This document shows, piece after piece, positions 1 to 10,177 of a DNA stretch of 64,000 nucleotides. The stretch's first letter is position 1. Each line of letters begins with the position of its first letter. Below the pieces are notes generated by a model. It did not search any database, was not told the origin of the DNA, and saw nothing but the letters and a program-made list of their open reading frames with translations. A program made the translations under genes and the position numbers. Source of the DNA: Zhihengliuella sp. (GTDB lineage Bacteria > Actinomycetota > Actinomycetes > Actinomycetales > Micrococcaceae); assembly GCF_031178195.1 (NCBI RefSeq), contig NZ_JAPSJL010000009.1:1-64000 (forward strand). Reading direction: 5' to 3'.

Positions 1-99
1 GGGGGAAACGCCCGGTCCCATACCGAACCCGGAAGCTAAGACCCACAGCGCCGATGGTACTGCACTCGGGAGGGTGTGGGAGAGTAGGTCGCCGCCGGA
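1..99 (+). rRNA. rrf: 5S ribosomal RNA, 3' part (5' end outside window)
   Basis: The first hundred bases match the conserved body and 3' strand of an actinobacterial 5S rRNA, including the CCGAACCCGGAAG segment (loop B/C) and the GGGAGAGTAGGTCGCCGCC 3' strand. The first 15-20 bases of the gene lie before the window. It is probably the last gene of an rRNA operon read on the + strand, because a strong hairpin follows directly. Confidence 0.95.
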
Positions 100-113
100 C
101 AACCATTACAGCT

Positions 114-141
114 CAGGCCCCCGCAGAAATGCGGGGGCCTG
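114..141 (+). terminator. rRNA operon terminator hairpin
   Basis: A perfect inverted repeat CAGGCCCCCGC / GCGGGGGCCTG with a 6-nt loop starts about 15 bases after the 5S 3' end. It fits an intrinsic terminator of the rRNA operon. There is only a weak T-rich tail, as is common in high-G+C genomes. Confidence 0.8.
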
Positions 142-219
142 ACCTGTTTAACCACCCAACCACCGCAGAACAGGGCCGCTCCTGAATCCTCCGGCCTCGG
201 TGAGTGCCATCCCCGCAGC

Positions 220-1096
220 CTACGAACCGCCGGGGCTCTGCCGCGATCGCGTGAGCCATTCGCGCAGGGCTGCGGTCACCCCGGGCGGATCCTCGTAGGG
301 CGATAGATGCCCGACGCCATCGAGGACGACGACTTCCGGATCGCCGGCGAGCTTGGACTGAAGTTCGTAGGTCTGCTGCACTGGGATCCAGGGATCGTCT
401 CGGCCCCAACCGATATGGGATGGGCAGCGCGTCGTGGCCAGGATCCCGGCGACTGGACGAGTATCGGCGGATTTGAGCGAGGCGATCTGCTGGTAGAACG
501 CCGTCTGCCCGGACGAGTCCAGCCAGGGTGAGGCCAGCACATCGATGTCCTGAGGGGACAGGCTCGCCGAGACAGCCCCGGCGATGTATTCCCTGACCAG
601 CGCGGCATGGAGATGCGAAGGAAGTTGGGCGAACACGTCGGCGTTCTCTGCCACGAGACGGAAGAATGGCGACCCCCATGGGTCTAGCGTGAGTGACGGC
701 ATCCCACAGGGACAAGCCTGCGTACTCGACTCCGTGCAGCAGGTGGGCTCGTAGAGCCACCGCACCGCCGATATCATGTGCAACCACATGCGGCCTCTCG
801 ATGCCCCACATCCGTACCAGAGCGGCGAGCCGCTCCGCCTGCGTGGCGAGATCGGTCGCCACCTTCGGCCCCTTCTCCGACTCGCCGTAGCCCGGCATGT
901 CCCAGAGGAATACTCGGTAGTCGATGCTTAGCTCGCGCGCGACGCCGGCCCAGATCCGAGAAGACCACGGCGTGCCGTGACACAGGACGAGTTCGCCCCC
1001 TGCGGGGTGAGTGGGCTCCAGTACCCGCGTCGCAACGGCGGTCCCGTCGATCATCACACGGCTTGGTTCCGGCAGCAGCGGTTCGCATGTCAGCAT
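220..1096 (-). pseudogene. alpha/beta-hydrolase, frameshifted by a 4-bp tandem duplication
   Basis: Read from ATG 1096, the first frame gives the N-terminal half of an alpha/beta-hydrolase: the HGTPWSS oxyanion region, a DMPGYGES turn and VAHDIGGAVA, the nucleophile elbow with Asp in the usual Ser position (as in haloalkane dehalogenases). After the residues LSLWDAVT near 697 this frame becomes nonsense. The next frame carries the C-terminal half (LDPWGSPFF, then GWGRDDPWIP and DGVGHLSPYEDPPGV with the catalytic His) and stops at 220. Between them, GTGA occurs twice in tandem at 689-696. Removing one copy restores a single frame of about 290 residues. The family and the break are clear; the substrate is unknown. 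A sequencing error or programmed shift is possible but less likely than a recent slip mutation. Confidence 0.8.
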
Positions 1097-1102
1097 GGAT
1101 CG

Positions 1103-1133
1103 ACGGTAAAACCTCAGGTCGACCTGAGGTCAA
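1103..1133 (-). promoter_or_regulatory. MerR-type promoter and operator for the hydrolase gene
   Basis: On the - strand TTGACC (1133-1128) and TACCGT (1108-1103) are separated by exactly 19 bp, the overlong spacer typical of promoters activated by MerR-family proteins. A perfect 20-bp palindrome, ACCTCAGGTCGACCTGAGGT (1111-1130), fills the spacer. The -10 element lies 6 nt from ATG 1096, so the transcript would be leaderless. The adjacent divergent MerR gene is the obvious regulator. Confidence 0.75.
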
Positions 1134-1152
1134 GCGGAGAGGGCGCGCGCTA

Positions 1153-1545
1153 TTGCGGATCGGGGAAGCTGCCAGACGAGTCGGCGTCGACATCCATGTC
1201 CTGCGGCACTGGGACGATGTGGGTGTGGTCGTTCCAGACCGAGCCGCATCGGGCCAGCGGGTCTATACCGAGGAACATATCCGGCGTCTCGGCATCGTAC
1301 GGGCCTGCCAGAGCGTTGGAATGAGCCTTGCCGAGATACGCCTTGTCCTCCACCGCGACGAGGAGGGCCGTGCCGAGATCATCGAGAGAAGGCTGCAATC
1401 GATCCGCTCACAGCGGGCGCAGCTGGCAGATGCAGAGAAGTTCCTCGAGCACGTCGTCGGGTGCACTCATGATCTCGTCACGCGCTGTCCCGACTGCAAG
1501 AGATACCCAGCGGAGGAAGCGCAGATTCCTCCCTCAACCGGTTGA
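1153..1545 (+). CDS. MerR-family transcriptional regulator
   Basis: A 130-residue MerR regulator. The N-terminal winged helix-turn-helix opens LRIGEAARRVGVDIHVLRHWD and continues with VYTEEHIRRL. A coiled-coil dimerisation helix (about residues 75-105) follows, then a C-terminal cysteine pair in RCPDCKRY. I chose the TTG at 1153 because GGAGAGGG lies about 10 nt upstream and family members usually begin at this motif. An ATG at 1087 in the same frame would add 22 residues but would overlap the divergent hydrolase gene and its operator. The gene is divergent from the broken hydrolase and probably activates it and controls itself through the 20-bp palindrome between them. The ligand is not known; the cysteines could bind a metal or sense thiols, which is inference. 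Confidence 0.85.
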   Translation: MRIGEAARRVGVDIHVLRHWDDVGVVVPDRAASGQRVYTEEHIRRLGIVRACQSVGMSLAEIRLVLHRDEEGRAEIIERRLQSIRSQRAQLADAEKFLEHVVGCTHDLVTRCPDCKRYPAEEAQIPPSTG

Positions 1546-1759
1546 ATCAGCGAGCTCCTGGCCGGGAACGTTCGGGCACATCACCCCCGGTCACGATGAC
1601 TGTGCGAGACCCGGTTGTGAGCGGACCGATAGGCCAGATCGCCCCGAGGGAGGCCCCCGTTTGGCGGCCTCCAGTAGACTTGCATCTTGATGTTCACCGT
1701 CGTGACCCGATTCGAGGGGACGGCGGATAGAGGGAAAACCCAATGAGAGGAACGGCCAC

Positions 1760-3571
1760 GTGGCTGATGACCGTCGCACGTCCGGTGCCGACCGTCCGGA
1801 AGGCGCTAACTCCAACCGCTCGCAAGGCGGTCAGCGTAATCGTGCAGGCGGGGCGCGGCCGTACAACGGTGGCGGTAGCCGCACTTCCGGTGACGGCGGC
1901 CGGGGCAACGCACCTCGCGGAGACCGGGATGGGCAGCGCAGTGGCTACGGCAACCGCGACGACCGCCCCCGCGGTGAAGGCGGCTACCAGAAGCGTGACG
2001 GTGAGCAGCGCGGTGGCTACGGCAACCGTGACGAGCGTCCGCGCCGCGAGGGTGGCTACCAGAAGCGTGACGGGGAGCAGCGCGGTGGCTACGGCAACCA
2101 GGGCAACCGTGAAGACCGTCCCCGCCGTGAAGACGGTTACCAGAAGCGTGACGGTGAGCAGCGCGGTGGCTACGGCAACCGTGACGAGCGTCCGCGCCGC
2201 GAGGGTGGCTACCAGAAGCGTGACGGTGAGCAGCGCGGTGGCTACGGCAACCGTGACGAGCGTCCGCGCCGCGAGGGTGGCTACCAGAAGCGTGACGGGG
2301 AGCAACGCGGTGGCTACGGCAACCGTGACGAGCGTCCGCGCCGCGAGGGCGGGTACGTGAAGCGCGACGCCGACGGCGGGCGCGGCCCAGCGCGCGGAGG
2401 CAAGCCCCCGTGGAAGGGCGACAAGCCCGCGGGCTCCCGTCCGCGCCGGGACGACGGCGGTCAGCGCGACGACCGCCGTCCCGGCGGCGGTGCAGAACGC
2501 TCCGACCGGCCCAACCGCGATCAGAGCTCCTTCAACCCGAAGCGTGGCGACCTCCGCAGCTCCAACCGTGCCGACCGTCCCCGGTCCCCGGAGATCGACG
2601 ACGACGTCACGGGCAAGGAACTCGACCGCGCTGCCCGCGCGGAGCTGCGCTACCTTGAGGACCCCAACGGCACCTGGGTCGCCAAGCACCTGGTCATGGC
2701 AGGGCGCCTGGTCGATCTGGAGCCGGAGCTCGCCTACGAGCACGCACTTGCAGCCAGCCGACGCGGTGGTCGTATCGCCGTCGTCCGTGAGGCCGTGGGC
2801 CTCACCGCCTACGCCGCGGGTCAGTTCGCCGACGCCCTGCGCGAATTCCGCACCTTCCGTCGGATCAGCGGCTCCAACGTCCATCTGCCCATGATGGCCG
2901 ACTGCGAACGTGGCCTCGGCCGTCCGGAGAAGGCCCTCGAGTTGGCCCGCTCCGAGGACGCCGAGAACCTGGACACGCCGCTCAAGGTCGAAATGGCGAT
3001 CGTTGCCTCCGGCGCGCAGGCCGACTTGGGGAACCATCAGGCGGCCCTCGCGGAGCTGGAGATCCCGCAGCTGGACATCAACCGTGCCTACTCGTTCAGC
3101 CCTCGGCTGTTCACTGTCTACGCCGAGGCGCTCGAGGAGCTGGGCCGCCACGGCGAGGCGGAGAAGTGGTACTCGCGTGTCGTCATCGCCGAGCGCGCGC
3201 TCGGCTTGGGCGATTACGCCGACCCCGAGATCATGGATCTGGGGGAGGACGACGAGGACGAGCCGAAGCCGAGGGTCAAGGACATCCTGCCGTCCGACGG
3301 GCAGAGTGCCGGCGAGGGCCACCCCGCCGACTCGAAGGGCGAGGAGGGCATTGACGAGGAGGACGGCCTCCAGGTCGTCGACTCGTCCACCGCTGACGCT
3401 GACGAGGCCGACGACGCTGACTCCGACGACGAGGCCGACGAGGCCGACGACGACGCTGACTCCGACGACGAGGCCGACGAGGCCGACGACGACGCTGACT
3501 CCGACGACGCCGACGAGGCTGACGCTGACGCTGACGACGGCTCCGACGAATCGTCCGACAAGTCGGAGTAG
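1760..3571 (+). CDS. RG-repeat disordered protein with TPR-like domain
   Basis: A 603-residue protein of three parts. Residues 1-270 are very rich in Arg, Gly, Asp and Gln and hold five to six near-identical copies of a 24-residue unit (GGYQKRDGEQRGGYGNRDE), like RGG/RGYG RNA-binding disordered regions. Residues about 275-490 are an ordered helical domain with a TPR-like pattern (VVREAVGLTAYAAGQFADALREF; ALEELGRHGEAEKWY). The last 90 residues are an acidic tail with a 13-residue Asp/Glu/Ala/Ser repeat. Start is GTG 1760 with AGAGG 9 nt upstream. Close homologues in Micrococcaceae are annotated only as TPR-repeat or hypothetical proteins, sometimes wrongly as a replicase polyprotein. It sits 2 nt before the HAD gene and heads the core cluster. 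A role in RNA or ribosome biology is inference from composition and neighbours. Confidence 0.8.
   Translation: MADDRRTSGADRPEGANSNRSQGGQRNRAGGARPYNGGGSRTSGDGGRGNAPRGDRDGQRSGYGNRDDRPRGEGGYQKRDGEQRGGYGNRDERPRREGGYQKRDGEQRGGYGNQGNREDRPRREDGYQKRDGEQRGGYGNRDERPRREGGYQKRDGEQRGGYGNRDERPRREGGYQKRDGEQRGGYGNRDERPRREGGYVKRDADGGRGPARGGKPPWKGDKPAGSRPRRDDGGQRDDRRPGGGAERSDRPNRDQSSFNPKRGDLRSSNRADRPRSPEIDDDVTGKELDRAARAELRYLEDPNGTWVAKHLVMAGRLVDLEPELAYEHALAASRRGGRIAVVREAVGLTAYAAGQFADALREFRTFRRISGSNVHLPMMADCERGLGRPEKALELARSEDAENLDTPLKVEMAIVASGAQADLGNHQAALAELEIPQLDINRAYSFSPRLFTVYAEALEELGRHGEAEKWYSRVVIAERALGLGDYADPEIMDLGEDDEDEPKPRVKDILPSDGQSAGEGHPADSKGEEGIDEEDGLQVVDSSTADADEADDADSDDEADEADDDADSDDEADEADDDADSDDADEADADADDGSDESSDKSE
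1972..2366 (+). repeat. 72-bp coding tandem repeat (RG-rich unit)
   Basis: Five full and one partial copies of a 72-bp unit encode the 24-residue element of the RG-rich region. One copy carries a 9-bp insertion, giving 27 residues (GNQGNREDRPR). The copies are nearly identical in DNA as well as protein, so the array probably changes length by recombination or slippage while keeping frame. Confidence 0.9.
3412..3512 (+). repeat. 39-bp coding tandem repeat (acidic unit)
   Basis: Near-exact 39-bp repeats encode DSDDEADEADDDA units in the C-terminal tail of the RG-repeat protein. This makes a strongly negative tail opposite a strongly positive N-terminal region in the same chain. Confidence 0.85.
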
Positions 3572-3573
3572 CC

Positions 3574-4554
3574 GTGCTGCTGGATCGGTTCGACGCACTG
3601 CTGGCGGATCTCGACGGCGTCGTCTATGCGGGCGAGGAGCCTATCGACGGCGCTGCCGACGCCCTCGGCCGTCTCGAGGAGGAGGGTGTCAGCCTCGGCT
3701 ACATCACCAACAACGCCTCTAGGTCGCCGACGGCTGTCGCCGATCACATCCGGCGGCTCGGCGCCCCGGCGTCGGCGGAGTCCGTCTTCGGTTCCGCCGA
3801 TGCGGCGGCCGAGCTCCTCGCCGACCGTCTCGAGGCGGGCGCCAAGGTCCTGATCACGGGCAGCGAGTACCTGCGGTCCTGCGTCGAGGACCGCGGCCTC
3901 GTCCCGGTGAGCGATCACCGGGAGCGGCCCGACGCCGTCGTGCAGGGCTTCGATCCGACGCTCGGTTGGGCGGACCTCGCCGAGGCGTCGTACGCCATCA
4001 ACGCCGGCGCGGACTGGGTCGCCACCAACACGGACTTCACGATCCCACGAGCCGAGGGGATCGCGCCCGGCAACGGCGCGCTCGTCAACGCCGTCGCGTT
4101 CGCCACCGGCGCGACGCCTGCCGTCGCCGGCAAACCCGAGCCCTACCTCTTCCACCACGCCGCCGGCCGGCTCGGCGCCGAACGCCCCCTGGTGGTGGGG
4201 GACCGGCTCGACACCGACATCCTCGGCGGCAACCGCGCGGGCTTCGCCACGGCCGCGGTCCTGACCGGGATCGACACTGTGCGCACCATCCTGGCCGCCG
4301 AGCCGGACCAGCGACCCGACTATTTGCTCGCGACCCTCGGCGACCTCTACCGGCCCTACCCCAGCAGGGACGACGACGGCGGCGAGGCCGTCTCCTGCGG
4401 GGACGAGCGGGCCGAGCTGGACGGCGCGACACTGTCCCTCAGCAGCGACAGCGTCGACGCCTGGCGGGCGGCCTGCGCGCTCTGGTGGCGCCTCCACCCG
4501 GAGGCGGCCGCCGCACCCGAGGCCATCCGAGTCGACGGAGAGGACCCGCGATGA
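3574..4554 (+). CDS. HAD superfamily IIA phosphatase (NagD-like)
   Basis: A 326-residue HAD-IIA hydrolase. Motif I is DLDGVVYAGE (nucleophile Asp in LLADLDG), motif II is ITNNASRSP, the cap begins in VVQGFDPTLGWADL, and motifs III/IV are GKPEPYLF and VVGDRLDTDILGG. These enzymes dephosphorylate small sugar phosphates or nucleotides; the exact substrate cannot be read from sequence, and phosphoglycolate or glycerol phosphate are usual candidates. GTG 3574 is 2 nt after the previous stop, and the stop overlaps the next ATG (ATGA), so this is one transcription unit. The C-terminal 60 residues after the HAD fold are a short extension common in actinobacterial members just before tlyA. Confidence 0.88.
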   Translation: MLLDRFDALLADLDGVVYAGEEPIDGAADALGRLEEEGVSLGYITNNASRSPTAVADHIRRLGAPASAESVFGSADAAAELLADRLEAGAKVLITGSEYLRSCVEDRGLVPVSDHRERPDAVVQGFDPTLGWADLAEASYAINAGADWVATNTDFTIPRAEGIAPGNGALVNAVAFATGATPAVAGKPEPYLFHHAAGRLGAERPLVVGDRLDTDILGGNRAGFATAAVLTGIDTVRTILAAEPDQRPDYLLATLGDLYRPYPSRDDDGGEAVSCGDERAELDGATLSLSSDSVDAWRAACALWWRLHPEAAAAPEAIRVDGEDPR

Positions 4555-4820
4555 GCGACGAGACGACGCCCGCGCCCGAGACCACCGGACACGACGCCGT
4601 CGACCGGGTGATCGACGGCCTCGCCGGGGTGCCGGACCTGCCGCTGGACGAGCACCTGGCCGAGTACGAGCAGGCCCACGCCGCCCTGCAGTCCGCACTC
4701 GACGGATCCGAGCAGGACCACCGCAGTGCCCTCCGCCGGGTGGCCGAGGGCAGCGGCCTGACCCACGACGCCGAAGACCCGGACGCCGAGGCCGGTGGCC
4801 CGGCCGGGGAGAGTGCCTAG
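4551..4820 (+). CDS. conserved small acidic protein between HAD and tlyA
   Basis: An 89-residue soluble, acidic protein with no signal peptide or membrane segment. It starts with ATG overlapping the HAD stop, and its TAG overlaps the GTG start of tlyA, so the three genes are translationally coupled. The middle part (AVDRVIDGLAGVPDLPLDEHLAEYEQAHAALQ) is predicted helical; both ends look disordered. Small proteins of this kind occur at this position in many actinobacteria, without assigned function. A partner or accessory role for TlyA is possible only by position. Confidence 0.8.
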   Translation: MSDETTPAPETTGHDAVDRVIDGLAGVPDLPLDEHLAEYEQAHAALQSALDGSEQDHRSALRRVAEGSGLTHDAEDPDAEAGGPAGESA

Positions 4821-5614
4821 TGACCCGTCTCGACCAGGAGCTCGTGGCCCGGGGCCTGGCGCGCTCGCGCACCCACGCGGCCTCCCTGATCGCAGCTGAC
4901 CGGGTCACCGCCGACGGGCGCCCCGCCGGGAAGGCCTCGCTCAAGGTCGCCGACGGCACCGTCCTCCGGGTGAGCGAGCCCGACGGCGACGAGTACGTCA
5001 GCCGCGCCGGCCACAAGCTCGCCGGTGCACTGGACCGGTACCCCGACGTCGTCGTCGAGGGTCGGCGGTGCCTGGACGCCGGCGCATCCACCGGCGGCTT
5101 CACGGACGTCCTGCTCCGCCGGGGCGCCCGCGAGGTGGAGGCGGTCGACGTCGGCCACGACCAGATCGTCCCCGAGCTGCGGCAGGACCCCCGCGTCCAC
5201 GTCCACGAGGGGATGAATGTCCGGCACCTCGACCCGGCGGACATCGGCGGTCAGGTGGACCTCGTGGTCGCCGACCTCTCCTTCATCTCGCTCACGCTCG
5301 TCCTCGGGCCGCTGGCCGCGGTGACGCGCCCGGGCGGAGACCTCGTGCTCATGGTCAAACCGCAGTTCGAGGTGGGCAAGGAGGCCCTGGCCCGCACCGG
5401 CGTCGTCACGGGCCCGGCGCAGCGCCGGTCCGCCGTCCTCAAGGTCGCCGAGGCCGCCGAGGACGCGGGCCTGGAGTGCCACGGGATGGCGCGCAGCCCC
5501 CTGCCGGGGCAGGATGGCAACGTCGAGTTCTTCCTCTGGCTGGGCCGGCCGGGAACCGCCCGTCCACAGGCCCGCGCCGCGGGTACGCTGATCGACGAGG
5601 TTGACTATTCTTGA
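4820..5614 (+). CDS. tlyA: TlyA-type rRNA (cytidine-2'-O)-methyltransferase
   Basis: A 264-residue protein with an N-terminal S4 RNA-binding domain (residues 1-60, RLDQELVARGLARSRTHA) and a C-terminal FtsJ-like Rossmann methyltransferase domain. The SAM-binding motif is CLDAGASTGGFTDVLL, followed by DLVVADLSFISL and the conserved MVKPQFE. TlyA enzymes 2'-O-methylate cytidines in 16S and 23S rRNA, and in mycobacteria this modification determines sensitivity to capreomycin. The start is GTG 4820, overlapping the stop of the small gene before it. Length and motif spacing match the family. It is followed about 90 bp later by nadK, as in most actinobacteria. Confidence 0.95.
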   Translation: MTRLDQELVARGLARSRTHAASLIAADRVTADGRPAGKASLKVADGTVLRVSEPDGDEYVSRAGHKLAGALDRYPDVVVEGRRCLDAGASTGGFTDVLLRRGAREVEAVDVGHDQIVPELRQDPRVHVHEGMNVRHLDPADIGGQVDLVVADLSFISLTLVLGPLAAVTRPGGDLVLMVKPQFEVGKEALARTGVVTGPAQRRSAVLKVAEAAEDAGLECHGMARSPLPGQDGNVEFFLWLGRPGTARPQARAAGTLIDEVDYS

Positions 5615-5705
5615 CGCAGTGCCGCACGCGGCCGTCCCCGAGGGCCGACGCGATCGCGGCCGGTGACGCGTGACCGACCCACGAGCGGCAACACGGAAGG
5701 AATGT

Positions 5706-6707
5706 ATGCGACGGATTCTCGTCCTGGCTCACACCGGGCGGTCCGACGCGTTGCGGGCGACGTTCGACACCTGCGTCACGCTGCGCGACGCGGGGCTGAT
5801 GCCCGTCATGCTGCCCGAGGAGCTGGCGGAGCTGACGCAGGCGCTGCCGCACCCGATGCCGGAGGTCCTCTCGCTCGGCGAGGACTCGACCCTGCAGGAG
5901 GTCGACCTCGCCATGGTGCTCGGCGGCGACGGCACGATGCTGCGCTCGGCCGAGCTGGTCCGCGGCTCGCAGGTGCCGCTACTGGGTGTGAACCTCGGCC
6001 ACGTGGGCTTCCTCGCCGAGAGTGACCGCTCCGACCTGAGGCAGACGGTCCGGTGGGTCGTCGACCGCGACTACACGGTCGAGGAGCGCATGGCCATCGA
6101 CGTCAACGTCTGGTTCGGCAACCGGCGCGTCGCGCAGACGTGGGCCCTGAACGAGGCCGCCGTCGAGAAGGCCGACCGCGAGCGCATGATCGAGATCGTC
6201 ATGGAGGTCGACGCGCGCCCGATCAGCACCTTCGGCTGCGACGGCATGGTGCTGGCGACGCCCACCGGGTCCACCGCCTACGCGTTCTCCGCCGGGGGAC
6301 CGGTGGTCTGGCCGGAGCTGGACGCGCTCATCATGGCCCCGATCAGCGCCCATGCGCTCTTCGCCAAGCCGCTCGTGGTCGCCCCGACGTCGGAGATCGC
6401 CGTCGAGATCCTCGCCCGCACCGACGCGCAGGCGGTCCTCTGGTGCGACGGGCGGCGGAGCATCAACCTCCCGCCCGGGTCCCGCGTCGAGGTGACTCGC
6501 TCGGCCACCCCGGTGCGGCTCGCACGCGTGAACCAGACGCCATTCAGTGAGCGCCTCGTGCGAAAGTTCGAACTGCCGACGGCGGGCTGGCGCGGGCCGG
6601 TCCACCACCCGGAGATCGACCCGGTGTCCACCGCGCTGCCGATCGTCGCGCACGGAGTCGAGGTCGTGGAGCCGCGGCGCAAGCAGGGGACGGAGGGCAA
6701 GGCATGA
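5706..6707 (+). CDS. nadK: NAD kinase
   Basis: A 333-residue ATP-NAD kinase that phosphorylates NAD to NADP in the cytoplasm. Seen motifs are LGGDGTMLRSAE (GGDGT), NLGHVGFLAE, ALNEAAVEKADRERM (NE/D motif) and GDGMVLATPTGSTAY. ATG 5706 is preferred over the upstream in-frame ATG 5670 because GGAAGG lies 5-10 nt ahead and the protein then begins MRRILVLAHTGR as in relatives. The stop overlaps the recN start (ATGA). A short C-terminal extension beyond residue 300 is usual in actinobacterial members. Confidence 0.96.
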   Translation: MRRILVLAHTGRSDALRATFDTCVTLRDAGLMPVMLPEELAELTQALPHPMPEVLSLGEDSTLQEVDLAMVLGGDGTMLRSAELVRGSQVPLLGVNLGHVGFLAESDRSDLRQTVRWVVDRDYTVEERMAIDVNVWFGNRRVAQTWALNEAAVEKADRERMIEIVMEVDARPISTFGCDGMVLATPTGSTAYAFSAGGPVVWPELDALIMAPISAHALFAKPLVVAPTSEIAVEILARTDAQAVLWCDGRRSINLPPGSRVEVTRSATPVRLARVNQTPFSERLVRKFELPTAGWRGPVHHPEIDPVSTALPIVAHGVEVVEPRRKQGTEGKA

Positions 6708-8440
6708 TCGAGGAAATCCGCATCAACGACCTCGGTGTGATCGGCGAGGCCACGCTGCCCCTGGGACCGGGCCTCACCGTGGTCACCGGCGAGACCGGCG
6801 CCGGAAAGACCATGGTCATCACCGCTCTGGGGCTGCTGCTCGGGCGCCGCGCCGACGCCGGTGCCGTGCGCCACGGCGCCGGGCAGGCCGTGGCCGAGGC
6901 CAGTCTGCGTCTGCCGCCGGGCAGCCCGGTCGTCGAGCGCGCCGAGGAGGCCGGCGCCCTCGTGGAGCACGACGACGAGGGATCGGACCTGATCATCGCG
7001 CGCTTCCTCAGCGCGGCCGGACGCAGCAAGGCCGCCGTCGGGGGCCGCGCCGCACCGGTGGGTCTGCTCGGGGAGCTCGGCAGCGACCTCGTCGCCGTCC
7101 ACGGGCAGAGCGACCAGCTGCGGCTCACGGGCGCGACCGCGCAGCGCCAGGCGCTGGACAAGTTCGCCGGCCCGGAGCTGACGGCGCTCCTGGAGGAGTA
7201 CGGGAACGACTACCGCCGTTGGCGCTCCGTCACGGCTGAGCTGGACGAGCTCGTGGGCGCGGCCCGCGAGCGGCTGCGGGAGGCCGAGGGCCTGCAGGCC
7301 GCGCTCGAGGAGATCGATGCCGTGGCCCCGGAGCCCGGCGAGGACGAGCAGCTCAAGGCCGAGGCCACCAAGCTGGCCAACATCGAGGGGCTCCGCACGG
7401 CCGCGATGACAGCGCAGACGGCCCTCGCCGGCAGCGAGTTCAGCGAGGAGTACAACGCCCTCGGGCTGATCGCCGCCGCCAAGAGCGCCCTCGAGGGAGT
7501 GCAGGACGACGACGCCGAGCTCAAGGCGCTCGCCGAACGGCTCACCGAGATCAACTACCTCGTCTCCGACCTGTCCACCGAGGTCGCGAGCTACGCCACG
7601 GGCCTGGACACCGAAGGCCCAGAGCGGCTGGCCGAGCTGGAGGCGCGTCGCGCCGACCTGGGCCGACTGATCCGCAAGTACGCGCCGACCATCGACGAGG
7701 TCCTGGAGTGGACGCAGGCGAGCCGGGAGCGGCTCGAGGAACTCCAGGACGACTCCGGCCGGATCGACGCGCTCACCGCCGAGAAGGAGGAGCTCGAGGA
7801 GCGGCTGCGCGACCGAGCGGAGACGCTCAGCGAACTGCGCCGGAGGGCCGCCGCGGACCTCGCCGAGCGCGTCACCGCCGAGCTCGCCGCGCTCGCGATG
7901 CCGGACGCGCTGTTCACCACCGAGGTCCGCCCCACCGGTGAGCTCGGCCGCTACGGCCAGGACGAGATCCACATGCTCCTGCAGCCGCACTCCGGATCCT
8001 CGCCCCGTCCCCTCGGCAAGGGAGCATCCGGCGGCGAGCTCTCCCGCGTGATGCTGGCCATCGAGGTGGTCCTGGCCGCCGTCGACCCCGTGCCGACGTT
8101 CGTCTTCGACGAGGTCGACGCCGGCGTGGGCGGCAAGGCGGCCGTCGAGATCGGGCGGCGGCTGGCGATGCTGGCGCGGCACGTGCAGGTCATCGTGGTC
8201 ACCCACCTGCCGCAGGTGGCCGCCTACGCGGACCGCCACATCAGAGTGATCAAGAACTCGGGCGCCGCCGGCGACCCCGAGGGCGGTGTCACTCAGAGCG
8301 ACGTGGTCCTGCTGGACGAGAACGAGCGAGTGCGCGAACTGGCGCGGATGCTGGCCGGTCAGGAGGAGTCAGACACGGCGCAGGCCCACGCCGAGGAGCT
8401 GTTGAGAACCGCCCGAGATCATGTCTCCGTGATGGCCTGA
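6704..8440 (+). CDS. recN: DNA repair protein RecN
   Basis: A 578-residue SMC-like ATPase for double-strand break repair. Walker A is GETGAGKTMV at residues 30-39. The centre (about 160-370) is helical and coiled-coil, rich in Glu, Arg and Leu. The C-terminal half holds the ABC signature GASGGELSRVMLAIEVVL and Walker B TFVFDEVDAGVGG, then VTHLPQVAAYAD (H-loop). Length matches the family. ATG overlaps the nadK stop, so the two are co-translated. Confidence 0.96.
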   Translation: MIEEIRINDLGVIGEATLPLGPGLTVVTGETGAGKTMVITALGLLLGRRADAGAVRHGAGQAVAEASLRLPPGSPVVERAEEAGALVEHDDEGSDLIIARFLSAAGRSKAAVGGRAAPVGLLGELGSDLVAVHGQSDQLRLTGATAQRQALDKFAGPELTALLEEYGNDYRRWRSVTAELDELVGAARERLREAEGLQAALEEIDAVAPEPGEDEQLKAEATKLANIEGLRTAAMTAQTALAGSEFSEEYNALGLIAAAKSALEGVQDDDAELKALAERLTEINYLVSDLSTEVASYATGLDTEGPERLAELEARRADLGRLIRKYAPTIDEVLEWTQASRERLEELQDDSGRIDALTAEKEELEERLRDRAETLSELRRRAAADLAERVTAELAALAMPDALFTTEVRPTGELGRYGQDEIHMLLQPHSGSSPRPLGKGASGGELSRVMLAIEVVLAAVDPVPTFVFDEVDAGVGGKAAVEIGRRLAMLARHVQVIVVTHLPQVAAYADRHIRVIKNSGAAGDPEGGVTQSDVVLLDENERVRELARMLAGQEESDTAQAHAEELLRTARDHVSVMA

Positions 8441-8492
8441 CCGGCCATTGGAGGAGACCGAGAAGTCCACGTGGTGGCAGAGAATGGTAGGC

Positions 8493-10175
<1,683 letters not shown>

Positions 10176-10177
10176 CC

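Noticed and set aside
1972-2366. Possible CRISPR array or satellite
   Set aside because: The repeats are contiguous, 72 bp, in frame and coding. There are no unique spacers.
1694-3598. 634-codon open frame on the - strand over the RG-repeat gene
   Set aside because: It mirrors the repeats of the + strand gene and gives Val/Ala/Leu runs without domains. High-G+C codon bias explains such antisense frames.
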